A stretch of DNA of 15,204 nt from an uncultured Lachnospiraceae bacterium (GCA_910586315.1 CAJUIP010000058.1:1-15204); one strand, 5' to 3'; positions 1 to 7,545 are shown, counted from the stretch's first letter. Notes: generated by a model not told the origin, from the sequence alone. A program made the numbers and translations.

Positions 1-61
1 ATCCGCCGGAGGCACCATGGCCGCTTGCGGACATGGTATAATGTCGCCAGACATTGTACCT
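1..61. repeat. 61-bp palindromic repeat, copy 1
   Basis: This segment is repeated without a mismatch at 106-166, a period of 105 bp. Each copy holds two back-to-back hairpins. The first pairs CCATG (15-19) with CATGG (32-36) and CCGC (21-24) with GCGG (27-30). The second pairs GGTATAATGTC (35-45) with GACATTGTACC (50-60), with one T-G wobble and loop GCCA. It does not look coding. The copy starts at the window edge, so it may extend further left. The first 13 bases recur inverted at 15176-15188. The layout resembles REP/BIME-like dispersed intergenic elements; the family name is not recognised. Confidence 0.85.
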
Positions 62-62
62 G

Positions 63-100
63 TGCATCTGGTTTCTGCGTTTACCGCAGAAAGCCAGGCA
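63..100. other. hairpin in the spacer between the two 61-bp repeats
   Basis: TTTCTGCG (72-79) pairs perfectly with CGCAGAAA (85-92) around a 5-nt loop. The stem extends outward with CTGG (68-71) against CCAG (94-97) and TGC (63-65) against GCA (98-100), with small bulges. The whole 1-166 stretch is therefore a chain of hairpins, as expected of a composite mosaic repeat rather than of a simple duplication. Confidence 0.6.
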
Positions 101-105
101 CTGGA

Positions 106-166
106 ATCCGCCGGAGGCACCATGGCCGCTTGCGGACATGGTATAATGTCGCCAGACATTGTACCT
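106..166. repeat. 61-bp palindromic repeat, copy 2
   Basis: An exact copy of 1-61, ending 10 bp before the AGGAGG ribosome site of scfA. Both hairpins are preserved. The perfect identity suggests recent duplication or active homogenisation. Because it ends so close to the scfA ribosome site, it may supply the promoter or the 5' leader of that gene. Confidence 0.85.
139..147 (+). promoter_or_regulatory. possible extended -10 promoter inside the repeat (upstream of scfA)
   Basis: TGGTATAAT matches an extended -10 box (TGnTATAAT) exactly. A start about 7 bp downstream would give a leader of roughly 38 nt before scfA. No convincing -35 lies at the proper distance. The box is also part of the repeat palindrome and occurs identically at 34-42, so it may be coincidental. 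Confidence 0.3.
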
Positions 167-191
167 AAAAACTATCAGGAGGACTAAAAAT

Positions 192-338
192 ATGAAACAC
201 GTAAAAACCTTAAGCTCCGGTACGTTAAAGAACAGCATGAAAAAGGGCGGCTGCGGCGAGTGCCAGACGTCCTGCCAGTCTGCATGTAAGACATCCTGCA
301 CAGTTGGAAACCAGAGCTGCGAAAACAGCAGCCGCTAA
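192..338 (+). CDS. scfA: SCIFF RiPP precursor peptide (six cysteines in forty-five)
   Basis: A 48-residue peptide beginning MKHVKTLSSGTLK, preceded by AGGAGG at 177-182 (9-nt spacing). Its six cysteines are at 21, 24, 28, 32, 36 and 43, in a Gly/Ser/Thr-rich C-terminal half; the N-terminal 20 residues are the leader. This is the SCIFF family of ranthipeptide precursors, nearly universal in Clostridia, in which a radical SAM enzyme links Cys sulfur to a residue side chain. In the Clostridium thermocellum homologue CteA the mapped thioether joins Cys32 and Thr37, as I recall; both residues are present here at the same positions. The maturase gene follows directly. The biological role of the mature product is not established for the family. 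Confidence 0.95.
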   Translation: MKHVKTLSSGTLKNSMKKGGCGECQTSCQSACKTSCTVGNQSCENSSR

Positions 339-375
339 TGACAGGGCTTCAGACAATCAGAAGTTTTTAAAAAGA

Positions 376-401
376 CCCCTACGGTCATATGATTGTAGGG
401 G
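376..401 (+). promoter_or_regulatory. RNA hairpin between scfA and scfB (possible attenuator or processing site)
   Basis: CCCCTACGGTC (376-386) pairs with GATTGTAGGGG (391-401) as an 11-bp stem including two G-U pairs, around loop ATAT. No clean U-run follows, so it is not a textbook terminator. It could damp read-through or stabilise the upstream scfA message, giving more precursor than enzyme. The ATG at 389 lies in its loop and stem, which argues against that codon as the maturase start. Confidence 0.5.
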
Positions 402-454
402 CTATTGCTGTTACATGGAAAATTCCAAATTCAATCCAAGCTAGGAGAATTGTT

Positions 455-1846
455 TTGATACATCAGTACATTAACAACGGATATTATATTGTTTTGGATG
501 TAAACAGCGGTTCGGTCCATTCCGTAGACGCTCTTCTATATGATGTGGTAGAGGCCCTGGCGCCCAATGTTCCTGATATGGAACGCCCGGCCTCCCTTAC
601 GGAGGACCAGAAATCCTGTGTCTTTCATACGCTCTCCTCAAGGTATACGGAGGAAGACCTTCTGGACGCCCTTTCCGATGTTCAGGAGTTAATTGACGCA
701 GAAGAACTGTTTACGGCTGACATTTATAAAGATTATGTGGTGGACTTTAAAAAGCGCCAGACTGTGGTCAAGGCTCTTTGCCTCCATATCGCCCATGACT
801 GCAATCTGGCCTGCCGGTACTGCTTCGCGGAAGAAGGCGAGTACCATGGCCGCCGGGCCTTGATGAGCTTTGAGGTGGGAAAAAAGGCTCTGGATTTCCT
901 TATTGCCAATTCCGGAAACAGAATTAATCTGGAGGTGGACTTCTTTGGAGGCGAGCCTCTTATGAACTGGAATGTGGTAAAGCAGCTTGTGGAATACGGC
1001 CGTTCTCAGGAAAAGAAATATAATAAAAAATTCCGTTTCACCCTGACCACCAACGGAGTCCTTTTAAACGATGAAATTATGGACTTCTGCAACAAAGAAA
1101 TGAGCAATGTGGTTTTAAGCCTGGACGGGAGAAAAGAAGTCAATGACAGAATGCGCCCTTTCCGCAACGGAAGCGGCAGCTATGACTTAATTGTTCCAAA
1201 ATTCCAAAAATTTGCAAAATCGCGTGGAGAAAAAGACTATTTTGTCCGTGGAACCTTTACCAGAAATAATCTGGATTTTTCTCAGGACGTGCTGCACTTT
1301 GCTGATCTGGGCTTTGAAAAGCTTTCCGTGGAGCCTGTGGTGGCATCCCCGGACGAGCCATACTCCATCCGTGAGGAGGATCTGCCTGAGATTATGGAGG
1401 AGTACGATAAGCTCGCAAAGGAATTCATTAAACGGGAAAAGGAAGGCCGCGGATTCAAGTTTTTCCATTTTATGATTGATCTGAGCCAGGGTCCCTGTGT
1501 GGCCAAGCGCCTTTCCGGCTGCGGTTCGGGAACGGAGTATCTGGCAGTTACCCCCTGGGGTGACTTTTATCCATGCCACCAGTTCGTGGGTATGGAAAAT
1601 TTTCTTCTGGGAAATGTGGAGGAAGGAATCGTAAACACGGCGGTGCGTGATGAATTCAAGCTCTGCAATGTGTATGCCAAGGAAAAATGCAGGGACTGCT
1701 TCGCAAGATTTTACTGCAGCGGCGGCTGTGCCGCCAACTCCTATAATTTCCACGGCAAAATCACGGATGCTTATGATATCGGCTGCGCGATGCAGAAAAA
1801 GCGCATCGAGTGTGCCATTATGATAAGGGCGGCTCTGTCAGAATAA
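455..1846 (+). CDS. scfB: SCIFF maturase, radical SAM/SPASM thioether-forming enzyme
   Basis: A 463-residue enzyme using SAM and iron-sulfur clusters to form the Cys thioether crosslink in the ScfA peptide. Start chosen: TTG at 455, with AGGAG at 443-447 (7-nt spacing); the protein then begins MIHQYINNGYYIVLDV, which is how I recall family members beginning. The open frame reaches upstream to an ATG at 389, but that codon has no ribosome site and adds 22 atypical residues. The N-terminal ~100 residues would be the precursor-binding (RRE-like) region. The radical SAM motif CX3CX2C is Cys116, Cys120, Cys123, followed by the SAM-binding GGEP at 165-168. The C-terminal SPASM region has Cys348, 356, 374, 404, then CX2CX5CX3C at 412, 415, 421, 425, and Cys444, enough ligands for two auxiliary 4Fe-4S clusters. 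It sits 116 bp after scfA and 46 bp before secDF. Confidence 0.93.
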   Translation: MIHQYINNGYYIVLDVNSGSVHSVDALLYDVVEALAPNVPDMERPASLTEDQKSCVFHTLSSRYTEEDLLDALSDVQELIDAEELFTADIYKDYVVDFKKRQTVVKALCLHIAHDCNLACRYCFAEEGEYHGRRALMSFEVGKKALDFLIANSGNRINLEVDFFGGEPLMNWNVVKQLVEYGRSQEKKYNKKFRFTLTTNGVLLNDEIMDFCNKEMSNVVLSLDGRKEVNDRMRPFRNGSGSYDLIVPKFQKFAKSRGEKDYFVRGTFTRNNLDFSQDVLHFADLGFEKLSVEPVVASPDEPYSIREEDLPEIMEEYDKLAKEFIKREKEGRGFKFFHFMIDLSQGPCVAKRLSGCGSGTEYLAVTPWGDFYPCHQFVGMENFLLGNVEEGIVNTAVRDEFKLCNVYAKEKCRDCFARFYCSGGCAANSYNFHGKITDAYDIGCAMQKKRIECAIMIRAALSE

Positions 1847-1892
1847 GGGACGCCGTCTCGAAATATTTAAAAAGTTAAGGAGAAAGAGAATC

Positions 1893-4064
1893 ATGAAGAG
1901 CAACAAAGGAAAGGGCCTTCTATTCCTTTTGGGCCTCCTCGTTGTCATCGGTATCTTCGGATACTTGGGATACGATACGCTCCAGAGGAGCAGGCTTATT
2001 ACCGATGAGAACGGTGTGACCTCCCAGGAAGGCGGCATCAAGCTGGGCCTGGATCTGGCAGGCGGTGTCAGCATCACCTATCAGGCAAAAGAGGCAAACC
2101 CCAGCGCTGAGGACATGTCGGATACGCAGTACAAGCTTCAGCAGAGAGTACAGACATACAGCTCTGAGGCTGAGGTTTATCAGGAAGGCGGCAACCGTAT
2201 TAATATTGATATTCCGGGCGTTTCCGATGCGAACAAAATTTTGGAAGAGCTTGGTAAGCCCGGCTCCCTGCTGTTTTTAGATGAGAACATGCAGACCGTA
2301 CTGGAAGGAACCGATGTGGCATCCGCCACTCCCATGATCTATAAGGATCAGCAGACTGGTTCCAATAACTATGAGGTTGCCCTTACGTTTACCGATGAGG
2401 GAGCACAGAAGTTTGCTGAAGTAACAGCGGCCAATGTGGGAAAGCGGATTGCGATTGTTTATGACGGTGTTGTCTATTCCAACCCCACCGTTCAGGCAGC
2501 CATCACAGGCGGCCAGGCATCCATTACCGGAATGGCTTCTTATGAAGAGGCGGACCGCCTTGCAGCCACCATCCGCATTGGTTCTTTGTCTCTGGAGCTG
2601 GAGGAGCTTCGTTCCAACGTGGTCGGAGCCAAGCTTGGCCAGGAAGCCATTGCCACCAGCTTAAAGGCCGGAGCCATTGGCTTTGCCATCGTATGTGTGT
2701 TTATGATTATTGTTTACCTGATTCCGGGTCTTGCGGCATCCATCGCACTGTGCCTGTATGTGGCGCTGATGCTGATTTTGCTGGCGGCTTTTGAGGTGAC
2801 CCTCACATTACCGGGTATTGCGGGTATTATCCTGTCCATCGGTATGGCTGTGGATGCCAATGTTATCATTTTCACACGTATTAAAGAGGAAATCGGTCTT
2901 GGAAAAACTGTAAAATCGGCCATTAAGACAGGTTTTGCAAAGGCTTTATCCGCCATCATCGACGGTAACGTGACAACCCTGATTGCCGCAGCCGTGCTTT
3001 ATTGGAGAGGCTCCGGCACGGTGAAGGGCTTCGCTACCACTCTGGCTATTGGTATTGTGCTGTCCATGTTCACGGCCTTGTTTGTAACAAAATTCGCCCT
3101 GAATACTCTCTATGAGCTGGGCTTTTCCGATAAGAAATTCTATGGGACCAGGAAAGAAAAGACGCCGGTTAATTTCCTTGGAAAGAAAGCGGTTTGCTTT
3201 GCCATCTCCGCTGTCCTGATCTGTGCAGGCTTTGTGGGTATGGGAATCAACAAGGGCTCCATCGGTGGTGCCTTTAACTACGGCCTGGATTTCCAGGGAG
3301 GTACTTCCACCAACGTAACCTTCAACGAGGACATGTCTCTGGAGCGCATCTCAAGCGAGGTGGTTCCGGTTGTTGAAGAGATAACGGGAAGCGCCGACAC
3401 CCAGACCCAGAAGGTCGCGGGAACCACAGAGGTTATCATCAAGACAAGAACCCTCAGCGTGGAGGAGCGTCAGGCTTTGGATGCCGCCCTGGCAGAGCGC
3501 TTTGGCGTGGATGAGACAAAGATCGTCGCCGAGAGCATTTCCGGCGCCATAAGCACGGAGATGAAGCGGGATGCTGTCATGGCAACGGCTATTGCAACCG
3601 TATTCATGCTGCTCTATATCTGGGTTCGATTCAAGGATATCCGTTTTGCGGCCAGCGCCGTTATTGCTTTGATTCATGACGTATTGGTGGTAGTTGCCTG
3701 CTATGCACTGGCAAAATGGTCCGTGGGCTCCACAGCCATCGCCTGCCTTCTTACCATCGTTGGTTATTCCATCAATGCAACCATCGTTATTTTTGACCGT
3801 ATCCGTGAGAACCTGAAGCTTCAGGGTGCGAAGGCGGATCTGGCAGGAGTTGTGAACTTGAGTATTACACAGACTTTCACCAGAAGCATCAATACTTCCC
3901 TGACTACGTTTGTTATGGTTCTGGTGCTGTTTATCATGGGTGTATCCTCTATCCGTGAATTTGCACTTCCGCTGATGGCAGGCATTATCTGCGGAACGTA
4001 TTCTTCCGTGTGCTTAACAGGCGCCCTCTGGTACGTGATGAGCATGAAGAAAAAGAAAAGCTAA
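1893..4064 (+). CDS. secDF: SecDF fusion, protein-export membrane protein
   Basis: A 723-residue SecD-SecF fusion that uses the proton motive force to pull preproteins out through SecYEG. AAGGAG at 1877-1882 precedes the ATG. TM1 is near residues 8-27. The SecD signature GLDLAGG is at 52-58 and the periplasmic P1 region runs to about 250. The first membrane cluster (255-405) contains AVDANVIIFTRIKEE at 319-333 with in-membrane Asp321. The SecF half starts with its own TM near 430-450, then GLDFQGG at 464-470, the second extracytoplasmic domain to about 555, and membrane segments with Asp596 and GYSINATIVIFDRIREN (624-640). The fused form is common in Firmicutes, whereas E. coli has separate proteins. 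The stop overlaps the next start (TAATG), suggesting translational coupling to tgt. Confidence 0.95.
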   Translation: MKSNKGKGLLFLLGLLVVIGIFGYLGYDTLQRSRLITDENGVTSQEGGIKLGLDLAGGVSITYQAKEANPSAEDMSDTQYKLQQRVQTYSSEAEVYQEGGNRINIDIPGVSDANKILEELGKPGSLLFLDENMQTVLEGTDVASATPMIYKDQQTGSNNYEVALTFTDEGAQKFAEVTAANVGKRIAIVYDGVVYSNPTVQAAITGGQASITGMASYEEADRLAATIRIGSLSLELEELRSNVVGAKLGQEAIATSLKAGAIGFAIVCVFMIIVYLIPGLAASIALCLYVALMLILLAAFEVTLTLPGIAGIILSIGMAVDANVIIFTRIKEEIGLGKTVKSAIKTGFAKALSAIIDGNVTTLIAAAVLYWRGSGTVKGFATTLAIGIVLSMFTALFVTKFALNTLYELGFSDKKFYGTRKEKTPVNFLGKKAVCFAISAVLICAGFVGMGINKGSIGGAFNYGLDFQGGTSTNVTFNEDMSLERISSEVVPVVEEITGSADTQTQKVAGTTEVIIKTRTLSVEERQALDAALAERFGVDETKIVAESISGAISTEMKRDAVMATAIATVFMLLYIWVRFKDIRFAASAVIALIHDVLVVVACYALAKWSVGSTAIACLLTIVGYSINATIVIFDRIRENLKLQGAKADLAGVVNLSITQTFTRSINTSLTTFVMVLVLFIMGVSSIREFALPLMAGIICGTYSSVCLTGALWYVMSMKKKKS

Positions 4065-5218
4065 TGGGGAAAACCATGCAGTACGAAATTCTTGCAAAGG
4101 ATGGACGTGCCAAGCGGGCCCGGGTCACCACGGTCCACGGCACGATCCAGACGCCGGTTTTCATGAATGTGGGAACCGTGGGAGCCATCAAAGGTGCCGT
4201 ATCCACAGATGATCTGAGGGAGATCGGGACACAGGTGGAGCTGTCCAATACCTACCACCTTCATGTGCGGACCGGGGATACGCTGATTAAGGAGCTGGGC
4301 GGACTTCACAGGTTCATGAACTGGGACCGTCCGATTCTCACCGACTCCGGGGGCTTTCAGGTGTTTTCCCTGGCTGGTTTAAGGAAGATAAAAGAAGAGG
4401 GAGTTTATTTTAATTCTCACATTGACGGCCACAAAATTTTCATGGGGCCGGAGGAGAGCATGCAGATCCAGTCCAATCTCGGATCAACCATTGCCATGGC
4501 CTTTGACGAGTGTGCCCCTCATCCGTGCACCAGGGAATATATGGAAAATTCCGTGGCAAGAACCACCCGGTGGCTTCAGAGATGTAAGACAGAGATGAAG
4601 CGGCTAAACGACCTTCCTGATACGGTCAATAAGGAACAGCTTCTCTTTGGAATCAACCAGGGAGGAACTTTTGAGGATATCCGTATCGCTCACGCGGATG
4701 CAATCTCAGAGATGGACTGCGACGGGTATGCCCTTGGCGGACTGGCTGTGGGAGAGAGCCATGAGGAGATGTACAGGATCCTGGATGTTACCGTGCCACA
4801 TCTTCCGGAAAATAAACCTACCTATCTGATGGGGGTGGGAACTCCGGCCAATATTTTAGAGAGTGTGGACCGGGGAGTGGATTTTTTTGACTGTGTTTAT
4901 CCGACGCGGAATGGGCGCCATGGACATGTCTATACCAACCGTGGAAAGCTGAATCTTTTTAATGAGATGTTTTCCCGGGATATGCGCCCCATTGAAGAGG
5001 GCTGCCAGTGTCCTGCCTGCCGCTCGTACAGCAGAGCTTATATCAGGCATCTGTTAAAGGCAAAGGAGATGCTGGGAATGCGTCTCTGCGTGCTCCATAA
5101 TCTGTATTTCTATAATACCATGATGACGGAGATACGCGAGGCCATCGAAAACAACCGTTACGCCGAATATAAAGAAAAGAAGCTGGCAGGCGTTTCGGGG
5201 AACTACAAGGACCGCTGA
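4064..5218 (+). CDS. tgt: queuine tRNA-ribosyltransferase (tRNA-guanine transglycosylase)
   Basis: The enzyme exchanges guanine-34 of GUN-anticodon tRNAs (Asp, Asn, His, Tyr) for preQ1 or queuine. At 384 residues it has the usual bacterial length (about 375-385). Motifs seen: TDSGGFQV (93-100) with general base Asp94, GINQGG (196-201), GGLAVGE (225-231), FFDCVYPTRNGRHG (274-287) with nucleophile Asp276, and zinc ligands Cys314, Cys316, Cys319 and His345. The start at 4064 overlaps the secDF stop; an ATG at 4076, giving MQYEIL and preceded by GGGG, is a real alternative that loses four residues. The frame is open back to 4010 inside secDF, but that extension is not family sequence. Adjacency to yajC and secDF is a widely conserved arrangement in bacteria. 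Confidence 0.95.
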   Translation: MGKTMQYEILAKDGRAKRARVTTVHGTIQTPVFMNVGTVGAIKGAVSTDDLREIGTQVELSNTYHLHVRTGDTLIKELGGLHRFMNWDRPILTDSGGFQVFSLAGLRKIKEEGVYFNSHIDGHKIFMGPEESMQIQSNLGSTIAMAFDECAPHPCTREYMENSVARTTRWLQRCKTEMKRLNDLPDTVNKEQLLFGINQGGTFEDIRIAHADAISEMDCDGYALGGLAVGESHEEMYRILDVTVPHLPENKPTYLMGVGTPANILESVDRGVDFFDCVYPTRNGRHGHVYTNRGKLNLFNEMFSRDMRPIEEGCQCPACRSYSRAYIRHLLKAKEMLGMRLCVLHNLYFYNTMMTEIREAIENNRYAEYKEKKLAGVSGNYKDR

Positions 5219-5265
5219 TTATGAATGAAATATAAGCAGAAGTTAGAAAGAGAGGTGTATGGGAT

Positions 5266-5547
5266 ATGTCAATGAGCAGCCCGGCATTCTGGATCGGCTA
5301 TATCGTTTTGATTTTTGCGTTCATGTATTTTATCGCAATTAAGCCGCAGCAGAAAGAAAAGAAGAAAATGCAGGAATTAATGGCAAGTATTGCAGTTGGA
5401 GACAGCGTACTGACCTCCAGCGGCTTTTACGGAGTAATTATTGATATGACAGATGATACGGTTATCGTAGAATTTGGAAATAATAAGAACTGCCGTATTC
5501 CAATGCAGAAGCAGGCAATCGTTCAGATTGAAAAACCGGAAATGTAA
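5266..5547 (+). CDS. yajC: preprotein translocase subunit YajC
   Basis: A 93-residue single-pass membrane protein that associates with SecDF in the Sec holotranslocon. One membrane helix spans about residues 7-25, followed by the conserved basic stretch IKPQQKEKKKMQELMASI and then the small cytoplasmic beta domain (VGDSVLTSSGFYGVI, IVEFGNNKNCRIPMQKQAI). AGAGGTG at 5251-5257 precedes the ATG by 8 nt. It lies 47 bp after tgt and ends 17 bp before a terminator, so it is the last gene of the scf-sec-tgt cluster. Confidence 0.95.
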   Translation: MSMSSPAFWIGYIVLIFAFMYFIAIKPQQKEKKKMQELMASIAVGDSVLTSSGFYGVIIDMTDDTVIVEFGNNKNCRIPMQKQAIVQIEKPEM

Positions 5548-5564
5548 TTGCCAGAGAAGGAGAG

Positions 5565-5595
5565 ACCGGAGTTCCCGTATGGAGCTCCGGTTTTT
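5565..5595 (+). terminator. intrinsic terminator after yajC
   Basis: ACCGGAGTTCC (5565-5575) pairs with GGAGCTCCGGT (5581-5591) as an 11-bp stem with one T-G pair and loop CGTAT. The run TTTTT at 5591-5595 follows. It ends the left operon and separates it from the convergent minus-strand gene that stops at 5610. Confidence 0.88.
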
Positions 5596-5609
5596 CATGT
5601 CACAGGCCG

Positions 5610-6620
5610 CTATTTAGGCCCTTTTTTGCTCCGATCCAGATATTCCATGATATCTTTGAACTCCCGGGTATATTTATGAGAGGAGGCGGAGGGGTTGGCA
5701 TGGAAAAGATGTCTGCCAAAAGCCAGGCTGCGGGAGCGGAGGGCGGCCATGGCGGCTTCCTTTTCTTTTAAAAGCTCTGCAAGCTGCTGCTCGGATTTTC
5801 CCTTTAAGCTGCTTAAGTTGATACCGGTTGTGTCCTTCAAATCATCCAGTTTTCCCTCTGCCTTTGCCTTGATTTCCTCAAGACTCATGGCGGTCAGCTC
5901 CTTAAGGCTGTCAAACTTGCCTCCGGCACGGTTTTTCAAGCTTTCCAGGACTCCCATGTGCATTTCTGTGAATGCGGCAGCCTGTTCCATAAATTCGGAA
6001 CGGGCTTCCTGAAGCCGTTCTTCGGCTTCCATTTTTAAAAGAGCTGTCTGAACCTGAAGGCTGTCCAATTCCTGACGCAGCTTCTTGATGGCCTCAAGAG
6101 ATTTCCCGAAGGCAATGGCTTCTCTGGTGCAGACAATGGAGTCATAGATAAATAAAACGGATACCACGGATATAAATAGAAGATTCCATGTAAGCGGCAT
6201 AGAGAGGACACCGCGTTCGATCGGTTTATGAATCAGGTGTGTCATAAAAATTGTTAAAAATCCCCAGGCAATAGAAGAGGACAAGCAGATATAGCCGTGA
6301 AGATTATATTTTTGATCGCTGTAATCCCAGTAACGAATTTTAAATAAAAGCTCCATGACATAGCCTGTGACATATTCCAGAAGGGTAGCGCCTATGACAC
6401 CGGAACACCAGGTGAGAACGAGGCTGTCCTGAAAGGGGGCAGAGACCCAGAGCATCATAATGGCGCCGCTTCCGTAAAGGGGAAGCATGGGGAGCCGAAG
6501 GAATCCGCGGTTCACAAAGGTCTCTTCTTTTATGGATACATAAGTGGATTCAAAAATCCATCCGAAAAAGCAATAAAGGTAGAAGAACGCCAGCCATTGA
6601 TACCAGGTGTATGTGTACAT
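5610..6620 (-). CDS. CmpB-like membrane protein with C-terminal coiled-coil repeats
   Basis: A 336-residue protein of the 'putative ABC transporter permease' CmpB-like family (PF06541-type, by recognition of the N-terminal WLAFFYLYCFFGWIFES and YLP-type loops). Five hydrophobic segments lie near residues 8-28, 47-62, 66-90, 110-130 and 145-163. From about 170 on it is soluble and heptad-rich. Residues 228-285 form 22-residue repeats (units starting L228, I250 and L272, pattern LK.K..GK.D.LK). The extreme C-terminus carries NPSASSHKYTREFKDIMEYL, which looks like a conserved tail. AAGGAG (plus coordinates 6628-6633) stands 7 nt before the ATG. Despite the family name no ATPase partner is adjacent, and transport is unproven. 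It is monocistronic here and divergent from the GntR gene. Confidence 0.8.
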   Translation of the reverse strand: MYTYTWYQWLAFFYLYCFFGWIFESTYVSIKEETFVNRGFLRLPMLPLYGSGAIMMLWVSAPFQDSLVLTWCSGVIGATLLEYVTGYVMELLFKIRYWDYSDQKYNLHGYICLSSSIAWGFLTIFMTHLIHKPIERGVLSMPLTWNLLFISVVSVLFIYDSIVCTREAIAFGKSLEAIKKLRQELDSLQVQTALLKMEAEERLQEARSEFMEQAAAFTEMHMGVLESLKNRAGGKFDSLKELTAMSLEEIKAKAEGKLDDLKDTTGINLSSLKGKSEQQLAELLKEKEAAMAALRSRSLAFGRHLFHANPSASSHKYTREFKDIMEYLDRSKKGPK

Positions 6621-6821
6621 GTCAGTGCTCCTTTCAGGCGAAATTAGTTATATGATACGATATTCTTGCGAATCCTGCAAGGGCTTTGGAAACGGATTTC
6701 CGGGAACCGTGCAACAGTAATAACAGTAGCGCCGGTTGAATTGTTGCGGAAACTATGTATTGCAATTATGGGATATTTCTTATAAAATAAAAAATATATC
6801 TTTGGCGGGCGGAAAGCTCGA

Positions 6822-6844
6822 GGGTCAAAATATTTTTTGATCCC
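6822..6844. promoter_or_regulatory. imperfect palindrome upstream of the GntR-type gene, possible operator
   Basis: GGG-TCAAAA (6822-6830) faces TTTTGA-T-CCC (6835-6844) around TATT, with one extra T in the right arm. It lies about 50 bp before the regulator start and overlaps TTGATC (6837-6842), a possible -35 with TAAATT at 6859-6864 (16-bp spacer). An autoregulatory operator is a reasonable guess. The rest of the divergent gap 6621-6894 is AT-rich and shows no gene. Confidence 0.3.
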
Positions 6845-6894
6845 AACGTCATACATACTAAATTTAGGAAAGATCTTAAGCAGGAGAGAAGTTA

Positions 6895-7533
6895 ATGAAT
6901 CTGAAAAAACGATTGGACGAAACAATTCATGATGTGTTCATTGAAGAATTTTATTCTGGAAAATATCATGCAGGGGAAAAGGTTGATCCGGCGGAGCTGG
7001 CAGCGCAATTTTCCATCAGCAGGACTCCGGTAGTGCTGGCATTAAAACGGCTGGCCAATGAAGGAATCTTGACAGTGAGCAGCGGAGGAAAATACTATAT
7101 TCCGATACCCACGAGGAAAATGCTGGATGAGGTGTGCGAGGTCCGGTGCCTGCTGGAGCAGCATGCAGTATCCATCCATGTGAAAAATAATGACGCGGCC
7201 GTCGGATTAAAATTAAAAATGTTGGCGGAACAAAGTAAAGAAGCTTTTTTGTCGGGTGATCCAGTTACCAGTGTAAAGTGCGATTTTGATTTTCACAGAA
7301 GCTTTATTGAGCTTACGGGAAATTCCTGTCTTATGGAGGCACACGTTTCGGTATTAAACCGCTTTGTGGGAATAAAATATTCTCTGGGGAATCAGCTGGA
7401 GAGCCAGGAAAGGGCAGTGGACCGTCATATGGAAATTATGGAATTTATTATGGCCAACGATGAGAAAAAGGCAAAAGAATCTGTCTGGAACCATATTGAG
7501 TCGGCGCGTCAGCGAATTGCCAAATGTATATAA
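6895..7533 (+). CDS. GntR-family transcriptional regulator (FadR/FCD subfamily)
   Basis: A 212-residue repressor or activator with an N-terminal winged helix (about 5-72) and an all-helical FCD ligand domain (about 76-210). AGGAG at 6882-6886 gives a good start. The FCD metal-binding set is visible as Asp130, His134, His178 and His200, so a metal-supported small acid is a likely ligand type. The recognition helix reads SRTPVVLALKRL (42-53) where family members normally read SRTPVREALRRL: the conserved Arg-Glu pair is Val47-Leu48 here. Losing that Arg, a usual DNA contact, predicts an unusual operator. The gene points toward the peptide-importer operon 422 bp downstream, which it may control; this is inference from position only. 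Confidence 0.88.
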   Translation: MNLKKRLDETIHDVFIEEFYSGKYHAGEKVDPAELAAQFSISRTPVVLALKRLANEGILTVSSGGKYYIPIPTRKMLDEVCEVRCLLEQHAVSIHVKNNDAAVGLKLKMLAEQSKEAFLSGDPVTSVKCDFDFHRSFIELTGNSCLMEAHVSVLNRFVGIKYSLGNQLESQERAVDRHMEIMEFIMANDEKKAKESVWNHIESARQRIAKCI

Positions 7534-7545
7534 AAGAAAAGCAGA

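Noticed and set aside
1..166. Possible CRISPR array
   Set aside because: Only two copies of a 61-bp unit with a structured 44-bp spacer; no cas gene and the repeat is too long.
389..454. N-terminal extension of the radical SAM enzyme from ATG 389
   Set aside because: No ribosome site, the codon sits in a hairpin, and the extra residues do not resemble the family N-terminus; TTG 455 is better supported.
1187..1753. Long minus-strand frame (188 residues) inside the maturase gene
   Set aside because: Antisense shadow of a well-supported gene, with no ribosome site or family features.
6644..6925. Minus-strand 93-residue frame in the divergent gap
   Set aside because: No ribosome site, odd composition, and it runs over the start of the GntR-type gene.
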